A stretch of 64,000 bases of DNA, taken from positions 20,791,811 through 20,855,810 of the forward strand of contig OW203727.1 in NCBI GenBank assembly GCA_934045075.1, in the 5' to 3' direction. Of the stretch, positions 9,755 through 22,900 are shown in pieces. The notes below the pieces were generated by a model. It ran no database searches, was not told the origin of the DNA, and saw only the letters and a list, made by a program, of their open reading frames with translations. The position numbers were made by a program, and so were the translations under genes. The DNA comes from Yponomeuta sedellus (Eukaryota; Arthropoda; Insecta; Lepidoptera; Yponomeutidae). The stretch's first letter is position 1. Every line of letters begins with the position of its first letter.

Positions 9755-11030
9755 TTTATAGGCATTATTTCTTTCAGCACTTATACCGTTTCTATAGACG
9801 GTTTGTTTACATGTAGAGCAAAGCTAAAGCTTATGTAAATTTATACATGTACTAGAATAAATATATGCCAGCGCCATCTAGTGGCTAAAAGTGGTACTGT
9901 AGGACAGGGTTTCAGCAGACAAGAAGAGAAACGTTGTTTCAGCACGACAGCACGTACTTAGGGATCTATTTATTGAAGCAATATGAAACTTACAAAGGAT
10001 TACGGATTAGTAACTGTACTACTCGCACCACAGCGCAAAGCGAGGTATATTACCTACGTCACGAGTCGTGCCAAATATTAGTGGACAGTCAGTACTGGCC
10101 GAAGTGATTCGCAAGCGCTCAAATACCATCCAATTTTGTTTAATATTATGTAGGGCCTTCGGACAAAACCATACCGCAATTTAGAACACAAACAGCGCCA
10201 TCTGTGGTTGGGTAGAGGAACTAATGCTACAGTACTTTAATTACTTAGAAGTGAATATTATTTGTGTTGCGTTTGTTCTCTATTAATGCTGATTTAATGT
10301 AATCAACGACACCCGGAAAATTCTCTTTTAAATACTTTGCACGTGTTAGGCGTAGTTAAACAAAATTATATTTTTTAATAAAATGAATGATCTAGAAGGA
10401 TCAAACCACTTTATAGGAATTATTTATTTCCGCATTTGTACCGATTCTATAAATGGTTTGTTTACATGTAGACCAAAGCCGAAATTATGTATACACATGT
10501 ATTAGAATAAATAAAATATAGCAGCGCCATCAAGTGGCTAAAAGTGGTACTTTAATTGCTTAGAAGTAAATGTTATTTTTTGTTCCGTTGGTTCTCTATT
10601 AATGCTGATTTTATGTAACCTACGTCATCCGCAAAATTCTGTTTTAAATATTTCACACCTGTTAGGGGTAGTTCAATAAAATTAGTATTCGAATTCAATA
10701 AACTAAATATAACAGCGCCATCTAGTGGCTCCTAGCTGTACTTTAACGAAGCTTCTTAACGAATTTTATTTTTCGTCACGGTTCTGATCGCATAATTATG
10801 ATTTTATATAGCCTATGACACCCGCGCAAGGATGCCGAATCGAATGACACCTTGTTTAACAAAATCTGACCATTGGTTAAGGAGTTATGAGGGAACATAG
10901 AATCGGACATACTTACATACATACATACGCACTAAACACATTACCCTCCTTTTCGGCTTTGCTGCAGTCGGGTAAATACGCACTAAACACATTACCCTCC
11001 TTTTCGGCTTCGCTGCAGTCGGGTAAAAAG
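9755..11030 (+). repeat. Tandem array of retroelement 3'-tail modules
   Basis: Two module types alternate. Module A (9755-9902, 10408-10556) includes gtttgtttacatgtaga. Module B (9867-9900, 10192-10370, 10515-10690, 10712-10860) includes cagcgccatctagtggct and gttctctattaatgctgatt. The array ends with a duplicated 46-bp unit, aacacattaccctccttttc ... gcagtcgggtaaa at 10926-11027, after a (cata)n run. The end resembles Lepidoptera LINE 3' termini. Units diverge by about 10-20 percent. Confidence 0.6.
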
Positions 11031-11187
11031 AGAACGAAACGAACGAGGTGATCTTATTAAGACTTAGAAAATCTTGAACAACTACCATAATGTGCCAAAT
11101 CTTGCTAAAGTGTTATACAAAACGAATACCTACAATAGTATTTCTTAATGTTTCGCGATACACATACATAGTTATATATTACACAGG

Positions 11188-11230
11188 TCTAATCGCGATT
11201 ATTAATTCGTAATAAATAATCGCGATTAGA
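11188..11230. repeat. Short palindrome tctaatcgcgatta
   Basis: The left text tctaatcgcgattattaa is followed by the inverse ttaataaataatcgcgattaga-like arm. The same 'ggtctaatcgcgattattta' occurs singly at 42689. It sits directly upstream of the complete 5S-like SINE, so it may mark the insertion site. Confidence 0.5.
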
Positions 11231-11608
11231 CGTGGCCTTAAGCGCTCGTGGCCTAGTAGAACCAAGTGATTGGAGTCAATCACTTGAGTTAAGGAAGAAC
11301 GAGCGCAGTCAGGTGTAGGATGGGTGACCGTCCCAAGGCTACCGCTAGTGGCATTTTTCCGAGCGCTTTCGTGCTTCGCAAGGCACGCTAAGCCATTGGT
11401 GCCGGCAGTCATGTAATGGCAGTCGTGAAGCAGTGTCAGAGGCCTTATGGGCGGCTTGATAACTTCTGACAGTAAGGCCTGCCACTGTCTTACAATCCTC
11501 CAACAACCTGAACTTGGCCCCGTGGCAGAGTAAGGCCTAACCTTCCTGTGATGCAGGAAGAGACCCGTGCCCCAGTAGTGTGTACATACAAGGGTTGATA
11601 TCGTAATA
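11229..11608 (+). mobile_element. 5S rRNA-like SINE, most complete copy
   Basis: The head (about 11235-11335) holds gttaaggaagaacgagcgca, then gtcaggtgtaggatgggtga and ccgtcc. It resembles the 3' half of animal 5S rRNA (TAAGCA...GGTCAGTACTTGGATGGGTGACCG), which contains the box C region of the internal promoter. The body has gcttcgcaaggcacgctaag, a central ggcggcttgataacttctga, and a tail ending gtgtacatacaagggttgat. Partial copies at 2864, 7217, 8461, 13648, 28116, 31498, 34975, 53563, 54595 and 58405 show that it is a dispersed family. The 5S origin is my inference from the text match. Confidence 0.7.
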
Positions 11609-11609
11609 T

Positions 11610-13330
11610 ATAACTATGAATACCAACAAATCGCGCCGAGGGCACTGGCTGAAAATGTCTAAGCAACCATGGACACGCAATAGCAGAAAATACTTCTTGC
11701 CGAAACGTGTAGCATCACTTTAATCAGCTGGTATCAGTCCACTGCTGGACATGGGCCTCTCCCAAGACACGCCACTGAGCCCGATCTTCGGCTCTCCTCT
11801 ACCTGTAGTGAATACGTGGAATAAACCTGACCACCAGAGGCTGTAATCAATGCTCCTTCAGTGAACTCATTTAAAAACAGACTAAGTAGATAATAATTTA
11901 GCAAGTGCATGAAAGTGATACAAAAGCATCAGCTTAGATGTTTGTGTATTAACCAATAATAATAAGAATAAATACAAATTACGTAAGTACGCATAGACGC
12001 ACTGTGACCGAATTGAAGAATGTAAGTTCACCAATTGTACCTATTGAGGTCTCATACTCAGCAATAACCCGTTGAGTTGACTAATTATTGTAATGAGATG
12101 ATGCCAAGATTACCTAACATCGGTTCATGAATTAGGTACTTACTGAAAGGATAATTATGTTAATGGAACCGTTACATAAAAGTGTTATGTATGAAACAGA
12201 AACGAAAAGTGTCTGCTAATTGTCATAACTCTGGTGACATAAATGTAATACTAAGGTACTACTTACCTACTTTTTTCACGGATTTAACTTGATTATTCTT
12301 ACATTATTTTACACATAAAATATGGCTTAATAAATATCTAACGTTTCTTTGGAATAATGACTGTGCAATTAGTGTAGCAGTATTACGCTTGATTACCAAA
12401 ACAGAGGTCGCGGGTGCGATTCTCGCTGAAGTCTGCTGAAGGTAAAGCATTTAAAAAAAAGACCGTAGATTACGAGTATTTCTGGATTGCCTATTCTCTC
12501 TTATTATCGAGTTGTGCTGTATGAAAGTTAGGTATTATTATTATGTAAAGGAACTGTTATTGTAACAAAGATGCGCAAAAGCAAGTCCCCAATGCGCAAG
12601 ATCGTCCGTAGATGCTATATGTTACGAAGAAATACGAGCACGGAGCTAGAACACTTTCTAACTTGCATTTAAATGAGCATAATTGCCGCTAAAAGTGTGA
12701 ATAAAAAGCAAAATAAATTAAGTCACGTAGACACAATTACTAGGGACTAATGTTATTCTGTTATCTAAAATGCTAAGTTTATAGGCTTGTTATGACTTTC
12801 TCTACCTTGGCGTCTTATGTCACTTCCTAGGGTGGAGCACACTGTTTCTTATCTTGTTATTATTAATTTTTATTGACCAACGTCTGTACTCTCAGATTAA
12901 GATTTATCGGTGTTATTCCCTTTTTTATGTACTTACAATGAAGTGTTCCTTATTTATATAATATTACCTCTTACCCTATAATCTTTTATACGAAGGATCA
13001 CTGGGTAGGCCACCTCTGACCATCCATTCAGATTTGATGACAGAATGAATGAACAATGAGTGTCTATGGATGAGTGACACTGACTTTACTTGTTTCCTAC
13101 GCCAATGGAAAATATATAAACGTTTGCTGATTATTTGATGTAATTATTGTGTTTTTTGCTTAAGTCCACTATTATCGCGTACCTAAGTAGGTACCGTCAC
13201 ACTGGTCCTTCGAGCCGGAATGGTTGTGACGAGTGGTTGGAAAAATAATTAAATTTAAAATGTACTTACATTATAATTCCGATATATTTATAAAAACCCT
13301 TTCAAAACACTCTTCAGAAGCAGTTTAAGA
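11610..13330. other. Long gene-free stretch
   Basis: Short ORFs only. A fragment of the RTE-linked repeat (tcagtccactgctggacatg) lies at 11734-11780. A degraded B-box piece, ggtcgcgggtgcgattctcg, sits near 12406. Otherwise nothing is recognised. Confidence 0.45.
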
Positions 13331-13647
13331 TAGTTAGTTATACTTTATTGCATTCGGAACATTACACAGGACTTAACACAAGAAATGACATGTACTTATC
13401 TCTGTATGAGATTTTTTTCAGCAAATCTTGGAGTCTGAAGAGCGGTAAAAACGGGCCTATACGTGCTAAAAGATAAACAATAACTGGTAGAAAATACTCG
13501 CAGTATTAAGTCCACTTTGGCATGTTAATATTTACTTATATGCAGTAAACGTATTCATAGTAATAATATTATTACGACCAGTGAAAATCAGCGTCATGGT
13601 CTTCAACGATAGTTGCAAGATGCTGGGCGGCGAAAATTTTAGTCCCT

Positions 13648-13756
13648 TCGATATCAACCCTTGTATGTCCCCACCACTGGGCACGGGTCTCTTCCTGCAT
13701 CGCTGAAAGGTTAGGCCATACTCCACCACGGGGGCCAAGTCCGGGTTGGTGGAGTC
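13648..13756 (-). repeat. 5S-like SINE tail fragment
   Basis: Reverse copy of the family tail, from atcaacccttgtatgtcccc to gggttggtggag. Head absent. Confidence 0.7.
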
Positions 13757-13855
13757 CCGTATATAAGTGTTTATTTATAGTATCATATTAAATCATGATT
13801 ATTTTTTATTTTGACTATCTTGGTAACAAATAAACCTTTTGTATTCTATAATAAT

Positions 13856-14052
13856 TTAAAAACCTATTTAGAGGCTAAAAATTTCACCCATGCCGGGATT
13901 CGAACCCGCAACCTCTGGCTATCCGTGCCAGCGCTCTACCAATTGAGCCAATGGGCGACTCACCGGCATCAATGAAATTTCGAACCTCTACACTATTCTC
14001 TGTATTACGTACAGGCAGCGACATCTGGCTTAAGCAAATTGCATCACTTATA
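13856..14052 (-). repeat. tRNA-derived SINE (aggctaaaaat family), full core
   Basis: On the minus strand it reads gcgctggcacggatagccag, aggttgcgggttcgaatccc, ggcatgggtgaaatttttag. It carries the extended upstream part with gtacgtaatacagagaatag and 'gatgtcgctgcctgtacg'. Confidence 0.8.
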
Positions 14053-14059
14053 ATAATGT

Positions 14060-16610
14060 TCATAAATATTTTTTTATGTCTCATACGTATGTTTATATTA
14101 CAGTAGGTATATACACACGCAAATTTATTTCATTAAAGCCCACTTGCGTCAGCCCGGGTTAGCTCATTTACTTAACACGAGTTAACCAGTTAAATCGATA
14201 GTTTCGTTTATGAAAGTCGGCCTAAGTAAGTGTCCTTAAATTTTTCTTTTTCACTTTTCTGTATGACTGGTAGGAAATACTTGCAGCGTTCGTAGCGTTG
14301 CCATATATGCACTAAACGTGTTAATAAACATAACAATAAATCCCGAGGCACGCAGGCGCGCATAATACCAGTCTTATTTATAAGTATTAGGTACTTGTAT
14401 AAAACGTCTCAGAACACACTTGATTTCGCCGCCAGAGACCGTGACGGCTATTTTCACTATGAGACATTAACGTTATTAGACGCACAGACGATTAACTCAG
14501 TGCTTAACTTTCTTGCAAGCTGTAGACTCTCTACTGTCTGAGCTGACAATCAATATTTGGTGCATCTGGAGCTTATATACGTACCTTTTATTAGTAAAAT
14601 AGTTACCACTTTAAATTGAACTTTATCACCTTGAAATGAAGTCCAAAACCAAAGAAAAATGTATGTAAAAATGTATAAAAATATTTTTTTAAAATAACAC
14701 GTCAGACTATAATCCGATAGTAGGAATGCATAGACCGAAGCTCGGAAGTCGGTATCTTCTACGATCATTTTGCTAAGTTTAAGAGATATAAAAAATATTC
14801 GTACTGCTAAGTCAAAAGGTGGGTAACTAAATACCTATGCTTTACAGACTTCCTAGATTTTATTCATTCCACATATTACCTACGCTTGAAATACAAAATT
14901 TGTTATATAAGTAGGTACATAAGTACACTCGAAATAGATGTGAGATTATAAGGACAGGGGCTCTGTATAATTGTAGTTTTACAGACTCCACCTGGGTATG
15001 ATTTGAGACCACATAATAAAAACCGACTATACAATACCTACCTATAATACCTTACAAAATACTTACTGTTACAATACCTACTAGGAGTTATGACGATACT
15101 GTTGTCGATTTTGATTGCAAGTGTCATTTTTCAATGTGCCGTTTTCAGCACAAGTTCACATATCAATTCATAGATGGCGCTTACAGTCTTGGCCATACAA
15201 AAACAGGGACACCTTTTTCTTAGCCCTATAAAGGGCACCCTCCGGAAGACACGGGGGAGGGAGGTGGTGAATGCTCATGCATAACAGCACGGACCCGGCA
15301 CGGTGCTGCCAATGTGGGACTCACAAGAAGTGCGCCTACCCACTAAACACCACCTTGGGGCTAACGAGATCTGTGTAATATGTCCATGAATATTTATTTA
15401 TTATTTCTAGATGTGAGCACCTAAACTAATATCGTCTTATTTATTAACTTGTATGCTTTAGGAGGTAAACATGATGGGACATGTAACGTAAGCCAGGTTT
15501 ATAAGTAGGAACCTATGTTTATATCCAGAAAAATCCCCAGATATCTCATCTTCTCTTGACGCTAACTCGTCCATCGCTTTCCGAAGGCTAGATTTATCGA
15601 CCGCTCGAGTGACAGGCCAGCTTATGATAAGCCATTTTAAGGTACCTAATACCTAGTCGCGTTATTCACGCACTAAGTAGGTATTAGTATTGATTGACAC
15701 TCTCTCCCAATGTTTCCTTACTTTGTCATACCTATTTGTAGCTGCACACAGACCGGTCGGGCTAGTCACAGTCTTTCCCTCAGTTAACTTTTACGGAATG
15801 TCACTAGTGCGATAAAACCATGGCTGGTCGGACTGGTTTGCCTTTAGCGGTTGCTCGAGCGGCCGCAAGCTGCAGCCTTGAGAGCTACCTCGTGCTGTCC
15901 AAGGACATTGTAGAATCTGCACTAGATATGAGTTCCATTGAGCTAAACAAACAAAAGAATAAGGACTTTAGAATGCGATTGATTACAAGGGAATTAGGTG
16001 CGCATTACATAGTCGAATATTCCTGCATGGCGCATGAAGCGTTTTAAATAAGATCGCGTAAACAGGTGTAAGGTCCGACGATTTACAGTTGGACCAGCCG
16101 TCGCGGTCGAAGTCTAGAAATTTCATTTGGCACAGCCTATATAAGTCCTACTACATGGCAAAGACTTCCTCTCAGAGAGAGATAGAGAGAGATTGTTGGA
16201 ATCTATGAGTCTAGGATTAAGCGGTAGGATACCGATAATAATGACTTCGACACCGACTACCGCTAAAAAGGTAAGAGATTCCACACAACAGATTTTCTTC
16301 GCACTTCCGTGTCTTATTTTCGTGTACCTCCTGCGGTTGACTAGTAGAAAAAGCTTGTAGCATTAAGTCCGCCGCATTGCAATTGTAAACTATAAGTACT
16401 TATGTGCAGCAAAATTATTAATAATAACAGAATGACTTGTCTAGCCCTTCTATCATCTAACCACCAACTATCGCGTCAACCCTCAGATTAATCTTTTTAA
16501 CGTGTCGGCAAGCCATCGTGGTGAAAGGATTTGTCAAGCAGTGTTAGGGATTCGCTGCTTGTTGCCCAGGATGCGCCAGACGTACGGACTCAGTGAGTAC
16601 GTAGTTCGGG
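14060..16610. other. Gene-free mosaic with minor repeat pieces
   Basis: 15360-15405 is a CR1/L2-like tail (gagatctgtgtaatatgtcc). 15215-15355 resembles degraded retroelement text. A 75-codon ORF at 15820-16047 has no recognisable features. The first exon of the downstream secreted-protein gene may lie here, but no ATG plus in-phase donor could be singled out. Confidence 0.4.
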
Positions 16611-16617
16611 GAGGCTC

Positions 16618-16885
16618 CTCAGACTTCTTCTACAGGCTATATTAGTCCACTGCTGGACATAGCCCTCCCCTAATGAGCGCTTGGTTGTGCCATCATTGGG
16701 GGGTAGTGCCCATAATCCCCACGCTGGGCATGCGGGTTGGGGATCGCAGTTTGGTGGAATTGTCCTGCAGGGGGCGCTGCTGCCCACCTTCCGGTTTGTA
16801 TCCCTTAGTCGCCGTTTACGACACCGGCGGGAAGAATTTGGGTTGGTGCTATTCTCTAGACCGACACCACACAGCAATCCTCAGA
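16618..16885 (-). repeat. RTE-linked SINE-like element, full
   Basis: On the plus strand it begins ggctatattagtccactgct and ends ggccgacaccacacagcaat (reverse of the 5440 copy). It includes the module cagtttggtggaattgtcct and gcctttta-type text. It ends only about 30 bases before exon 1 of the secreted-protein gene. Confidence 0.75.
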
Positions 16886-16917
16886 CTAATTAATTTTGAA
16901 CTTCCATTCCTTCACAG

Positions 16918-19900
16918 CTCCACTGCCTCCTGCTAGCGCTGTGGTCGCTGAGTGCACGGGGCGTCTACATAAGCCGAATGTCCACGATCCGACGGGCTCC
17001 AACCATCTTCCGCCCAGGAGTGTCCTTGCAGTCTCTTCAGCAGCGTCCTTATGTCAACCACCCGCGCCTCATACAGGCCGCCTCGCACCGGGCGCCTTAT
17101 GTGCTGTATAGGAACCCGAATACGCACAGGTAAGTCTTCGATTTAGAGACGTCACAGATGGGAACGATAACGATGTCTTAACTAAGTCTACAATGTACTT
17201 AAGAACATATTTACTTACCTACAATGTTTCTCTACTACCTCAGTCCGAACTCGAACAACAGTCGATGTACGTAACGTACCATCTCTCCTTACGAGACAAT
17301 TTTTTTGTGTTCCGAACCTCAAAAACAATAAATGGAACCCTTGTTGGTTTTGTTGTCCGTCCAGACGCCTGTCTTTCAAGACCTTTTATCTCGGAAAAGC
17401 GTGGAGATATCTACCGAGTTGAAATTAAAACCATATCACCATTATACTATATATATTAAATTTATATATATTAAACTATAACCAAATATATACCTGAATA
17501 TGTGGTTTTTTTTCAACTCAAAGTTCCTTAGCTAAAAGTTCCTTCCATAAGCCACTGTAAAACTTTGAAAAAACTTGGATATTTTATCTTCGTAGACGTA
17601 ACTATAAGGACCTTCTAGCTACTAATATTAGCAATGAATAAGGCAAAAGGAAAATGGAAGTTATTAAACTTGACACTTAATCCTGAACCCAATAAGTCAC
17701 ACTGATTCCTCCATATTTTCTTTTCAGATACGGCCACATAAAGCCTTACTCCCAAAACATGAGGAGCGTCTATAACCTGCCTGGCCTAAACAACCTGAAT
17801 AACAGTCCGTGGAAGACCACAGCCCGTCTGCCAGGCTCTTCAGAGTACGAAGCCCTGAGGACGGCAAGCATGCACCGGGCGCAGAACAATGGTGTTAAGA
17901 CAGTCAAAGGTTTCCATGCACTGCGCACTTTCTAATCTCATGCTGCTGTTTCTTTCGAAGTCTCTGGAAATCATTGTAGAATTGATTCTTCTTCGCGTCT
18001 GTGTCCTATACATAAACTGCACTCTACGACTCTATCATTTACACTTGTATCGAAAAATCAAAGAAGAATAGAGGAGCAAGGTCACGGACTGAACGATCAA
18101 ACTCAGACGGAGTTTGCACGTTCAGTCCGTGACCTTGATCAAACTCGGATTCATGCCAGACTGATGAAGCATCAAGTATTTGAATATCCGTCAGTCTGGT
18201 CCATCAGTCCACTGAATAGACAATCAGTCTGCCGTCAGTCAAACCAGACTGATGGAATTGACTGCGCCAGACTGAACACGTTCAGTCTGGCGTCAGTTCA
18301 GTCCGTGACCTTGATCAAGCTCAGATTGATGCCAGACTGATGAAGCATCAAAATATTCGAATATCCGTCAGTCTGGTCCATCAGTCCACTGAATAGACAA
18401 TCAGTCTGCCGCCAGTCTAACCAGACTGATGGAATTGACTGACGCCAGAGTGAACGTACTTATAAACTCCACTGCGTTTTAACGGATGCTTTTGATGCAG
18501 TGACACCACAACAATGTTGGCTCATAGTTTGGCGATTGTGTAAGCGGATTTACCTACCTACATAAGTTTTCCAACATATTCCCAAAAACTTACAAACAGG
18601 AAAATTATTTCAAAATCAAAAATGTTTATTAAGAAGAACAAAACATAACGGTGTATAAAGTAACTCCGAACCCCAAACTAAATTAAATTATGAAATTAAA
18701 AACACAAATTTAAATTAAAAACACTGATAATGTTATCTATGTTACATATTTTTTTCTAGAAAAAATAAACGTTATCGAAAAGTTACGGAGAACCAGTAAA
18801 ATGGAAATCTGCGTCGGTACCTACTTGTAAGTGTAAGCTGACATCTCAAGGTTGAATTTAATAAAACTACAAATTTTAGGTTAGGTATTATGTCAATTCG
18901 AGGTAGGTACCTACCTACATTGCGTACACTGACTTTGCAATTTACATCAGATTGGCATAATAAACCATGTAAGTATTGTTGTTTTATGAGCAGGCCCCAG
19001 AAGGTGGAAGATGCATTTACAAAAAGTCAGTAGGGTATATACTAATCTAAAATAGGTACTTCCGGTGTCTACGTACACTTCTTCTGACTTACTCCTTTCC
19101 TGTTTATTTTCCAGTGCACTGAAACGCACAATAAAAGACTGTCCATAAGGGTGAAATGACCTCAAGACTTCTAGTGCCATACCACGGTGAACTTACGTCC
19201 ATCATGGCATGGCAACGTACATGGCCTGAATTGTGTTAATGCCATTGGCGCCTAGAGGGTTTGATACGTGTGCGGGCTTAGACTTAAATCAGCAACGAAA
19301 TGAAACCGCCACGTAATTAACAGAATGTAGGAACTGGTCAAGGAAAGCTACTAATAAAGACCAAAATCCAAATTACATAGTCAACAACCTACTTGGTACC
19401 GAACAGCATGGGTAGTTTTTGTGGCATTAAAATGTCAGAATTTGACAATTACTTCCACATTAGGAAGTAATTAATTGGGACTGACTGGAAAGTCGCGATT
19501 TTAGAAATTAGAACTCGCCGCTCGCGTCATTGTGCTAGCTACCCAGGGCGGCGTTTTAAGAAACTATATCATAATTTTCTATGACAGTACCTACAATGTT
19601 CCTATTACATGTTGTTCTGTGGGTTAGACTTTGCAATGTATAATGACCGGTCATAGTAAACCATACATCAATGAAATAGGAGCTTTCCTCAGACAGAATT
19701 TGACACGGTCATTTCACCCTGTGGGCAGTCGCAACTGTGTACAGAGCGTCCTATAATCCACAGGTGCCATTCACACGATACCAGCGCCTAACCTCAGCCT
19801 GTCTGAGAAGCCGATCGTCGTGTTGGACTCACAGAATCTCGTGTCTGATGGCAGCGTTCCCATTACTTCTGAAGCCGTAAGTACTTTAGGGCCGATTTCT

Positions 19901-22900
19901 CCAAAGTCTTAAGCTTAGTTCAATTCTACTTAATCTCGACTACAGAGCTGAAGTGCCCAGAACGGTGGGCTCGCAGTCAAGAGACATAATGGGTTCCGGA
20001 AAGTACCAGTTTAGATGTTTTCTAAGTTAAGTAATTTTTGAATTTATATAGTACCTACAATACCATTCGACAAACGTAAAGGAAATCTGATTGGAACACC
20101 TGCATCGGAGGAGTCTTTTGGGTAAGCGATGTTTATTTAAGTATTTGGAAAAATAAAGCAGTAAGCTGGCTCGTTCATATAAAAAATATTTATAAAACAT
20201 TAATTAAACTAGAACCCATAAAAAATCACTAAATACCTTATGAGGTGTGGAGACCACTGTTAAAATGCATAACTGTGTACCTATTTTATTAATAAAAACT
20301 ATTCTTATTCCTATAAATGACACAGTACTTTTTAAGATTTTCTTAAACAGTTAAGGGTTTTCTTTTAAGACGTAGTAATGATGGTTTACAACTGTTTCCA
20401 TCACACAAGTAATATTGGATGGATAAACGATATATACATCTGTTAACCTGTACAGCAACGAGCTTAAATTGTTCTTCTTGTCATTTATTTAAGTTGCTAT
20501 TATGATTTTGTTGTGCAATATAGTATAACAAACAAATCATTACCTAACAGGTTCAGGTAACATTTAGTAATTCTACGTTAAATATCAACTGTTACCTACT
20601 ATTAAATCTGAAACCTATGTATAAAGTCACATTAAGTATTCTTGATTCCTTAGGAGTTCAGTGCTTGAAATTGCCTATTCGCGGTGGGGCAACCCGTACC
20701 AACGCCGTACTCCTCCCCTCTCTGAGAGAAGGCTAGCATCTTACACTGGAATGTTTATAGGCTGCAATATGAAAAGGTGTAATTTGAACAGCAGATGCCT
20801 AAAGATAGGAGTAGAATTCTGTTTGCGGCTGTGATGTGAACACGTACTCCAAGAGCGGTTAACGCAAACATGCATCGCAATCATCGCTTTTTTTGTTAAA
20901 TCTTCGTATAAAAAGACCCGTTTCGTAGGAAAAACCACCGTTCAAAGGAGAGGAGATGGCGCTATAATTGGCCAAGAAACTGCCACGCTGTTTAACGAAG
21001 GATTTGTTTGTGAGATACCTACATGTATAACAAAATAAAAATAATATAAGATAAAAGTTCTTTTTCGAAACAGCTTCGAAAGACAAAAAACACTAACTTT
21101 AAATTTGAGCTCACATTACAATAATGGCTCCTTTCTAAAACTGGATTCCTCGTTGCAGCCCAAGGCGACATACGATGTGACAGAAAAGTACATGGACCCA
21201 ATAAATTACCATTTAGGAACGAAAATGGTCAAAACGGAACCTATTGGGTTCTCGAAAGGCGTAAGTGACTTTAAAATGGTTAAAATCGGTGAATAAGAAA
21301 GAAGCCGCTAACAAGTCCCTACCGCAAAAATGCACTGCCGCAAAAGTACCACTCCAAATTCTGTCCACACTCGTCCGAGAGCCAGCGAGTTTATGTCACG
21401 TTGCGGGCTTCACAGGTAAATGTTTACCTACTACCGTTTGCGTAGAACCCGCAATGATAATCTCTCGGGCGTGTGCCTACAGCCGCTGTTAAGGACAGGT
21501 GTCTATTTCATAGAAATACAATCGTGGTTTAGTGCGTTGCAAAGTCGATGGACACACAGATTAATAAGTAGGAAGACAATATTTAATTTCAATGTCACGG
21601 ATGTCAATTCGATGTATATTGGATTGACGTAGTAAACTACGATTAATAGTTCTATGAAATAGGCCAGACCGTACCCTGTAGCCGTACCCTTAAATTGTAA
21701 GTGTCAAGGTTGCTATTACACCTAACATGCTATCTCGCTCGGGCATCCTAACATTTTAAATTATTGTATTAATATTAGTATGTTTATGAAAAATTTGGTT
21801 AGAGGGTTTAATCACACTTCTTTTTCTTCAGGCTATATTAGTCCACTGCTGGACATAGCTTTTTTTTTTTTTACCCAGGAGAAACCCCAATTACGGGTAC
21901 CACTGGCTCGGGGGAGCACAGTGGTTATGTCGGACTCCCCGCCCTGAAAAGGGCGGTATACCGACTAAAACTCCTGGGGTGTTCCTCCGCACTCGCATGG
22001 GACAGGGCCGCGGGAACGCGTTTGCACACTTCCGCGACCCCGTCTGCGGTTGCCCTTGCGGGCACTCCTCCAGGGGGGGATACATTACGTCCCCCCTGCT
22101 CCGCTGAAGGCACTCCGGAACACGCAGAGCGCCTTCCAGCACGGGAACTCTCAATCGAGCGGTAGGCCCCCCGACCCACCGCCCGAAGGCCCCCCTTATG
22201 GCGGCAGACGGTCGGCATACGCCCGCCGTCTGCGCCCGGTTCTCCGACGGCGGAGAGGGAGTGCAAGAGGATCATCCCCTCGCGCCCTCTCCGCCGCCTC
22301 CTTTCTCGTCATGACGGCCTCACAAAACGCGAGGACCGCCGCCCAGGCCTCCTCGCTGCCGACCATCGCACTGACGATCGCCGGCAGCGAGAGGTCCGCC
22401 CCAAAATAGCCGCGGCCAACTCGGCACGCGGCTCCGCCCATGCGGGGCACACGGCGCGCGTGTGCTGCGCCGTGTCCTCCGTCGCGTCGCAGTGGTGGCA
22501 CGCCGTCGACGGCTCCCGACCCACTATCCGACACAGGTACACACCAAAGCATCCATGCCCAGTGAGGACCTGCGCCAGACGGTAGGTCAGGGCGCCGTGC
22601 CCGCGCTCGGCCCAGTCCCGAAGGACGGGCCGAACGGCGGCCACCACCATGCTGGACATAGCCCTCCCCTTATGAGCGCAAGGTTGTGCCATCATTGAGG
22701 GGTTAATCACACTATATCACAATACACTAATAGTATAAAGGCGAAAATGTATGAGTGTGTAAGTTTGTTACTTTAAAAACCTATTTAGAGGCTAAAAATT
22801 CCACCCATGCCGGGATTCAAACCTACGACCTCTGGCTGTTCGTGCCAGCGTTCTTTCCAACTGAGCTAATGGGCGACTCACCGGCATCAGTGAAATTTCG

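Noticed and set aside
15820..16047. 75-codon plus-strand ORF as a gene or as the first exon of the secreted-protein gene
   Set aside because: No recognisable motif, and no phase-0 donor after its ATG that would join the exon at 16918.
16590..17127. Overlapping ORFs around 16.6-17.1 kb on both strands
   Set aside because: Most come from the RTE-linked repeat; only the frame from 16918 agrees with the downstream exons.
18078..18456. CRISPR-like array
   Set aside because: Eukaryotic context; units are palindromic and tandem, without constant repeats separated by unique spacers.
22050..22409. Plus-strand 119-codon ORF in the GC-rich block
   Set aside because: Shadow of the minus-strand R1-like C-terminus; the GC-rich codon pattern opens several frames.
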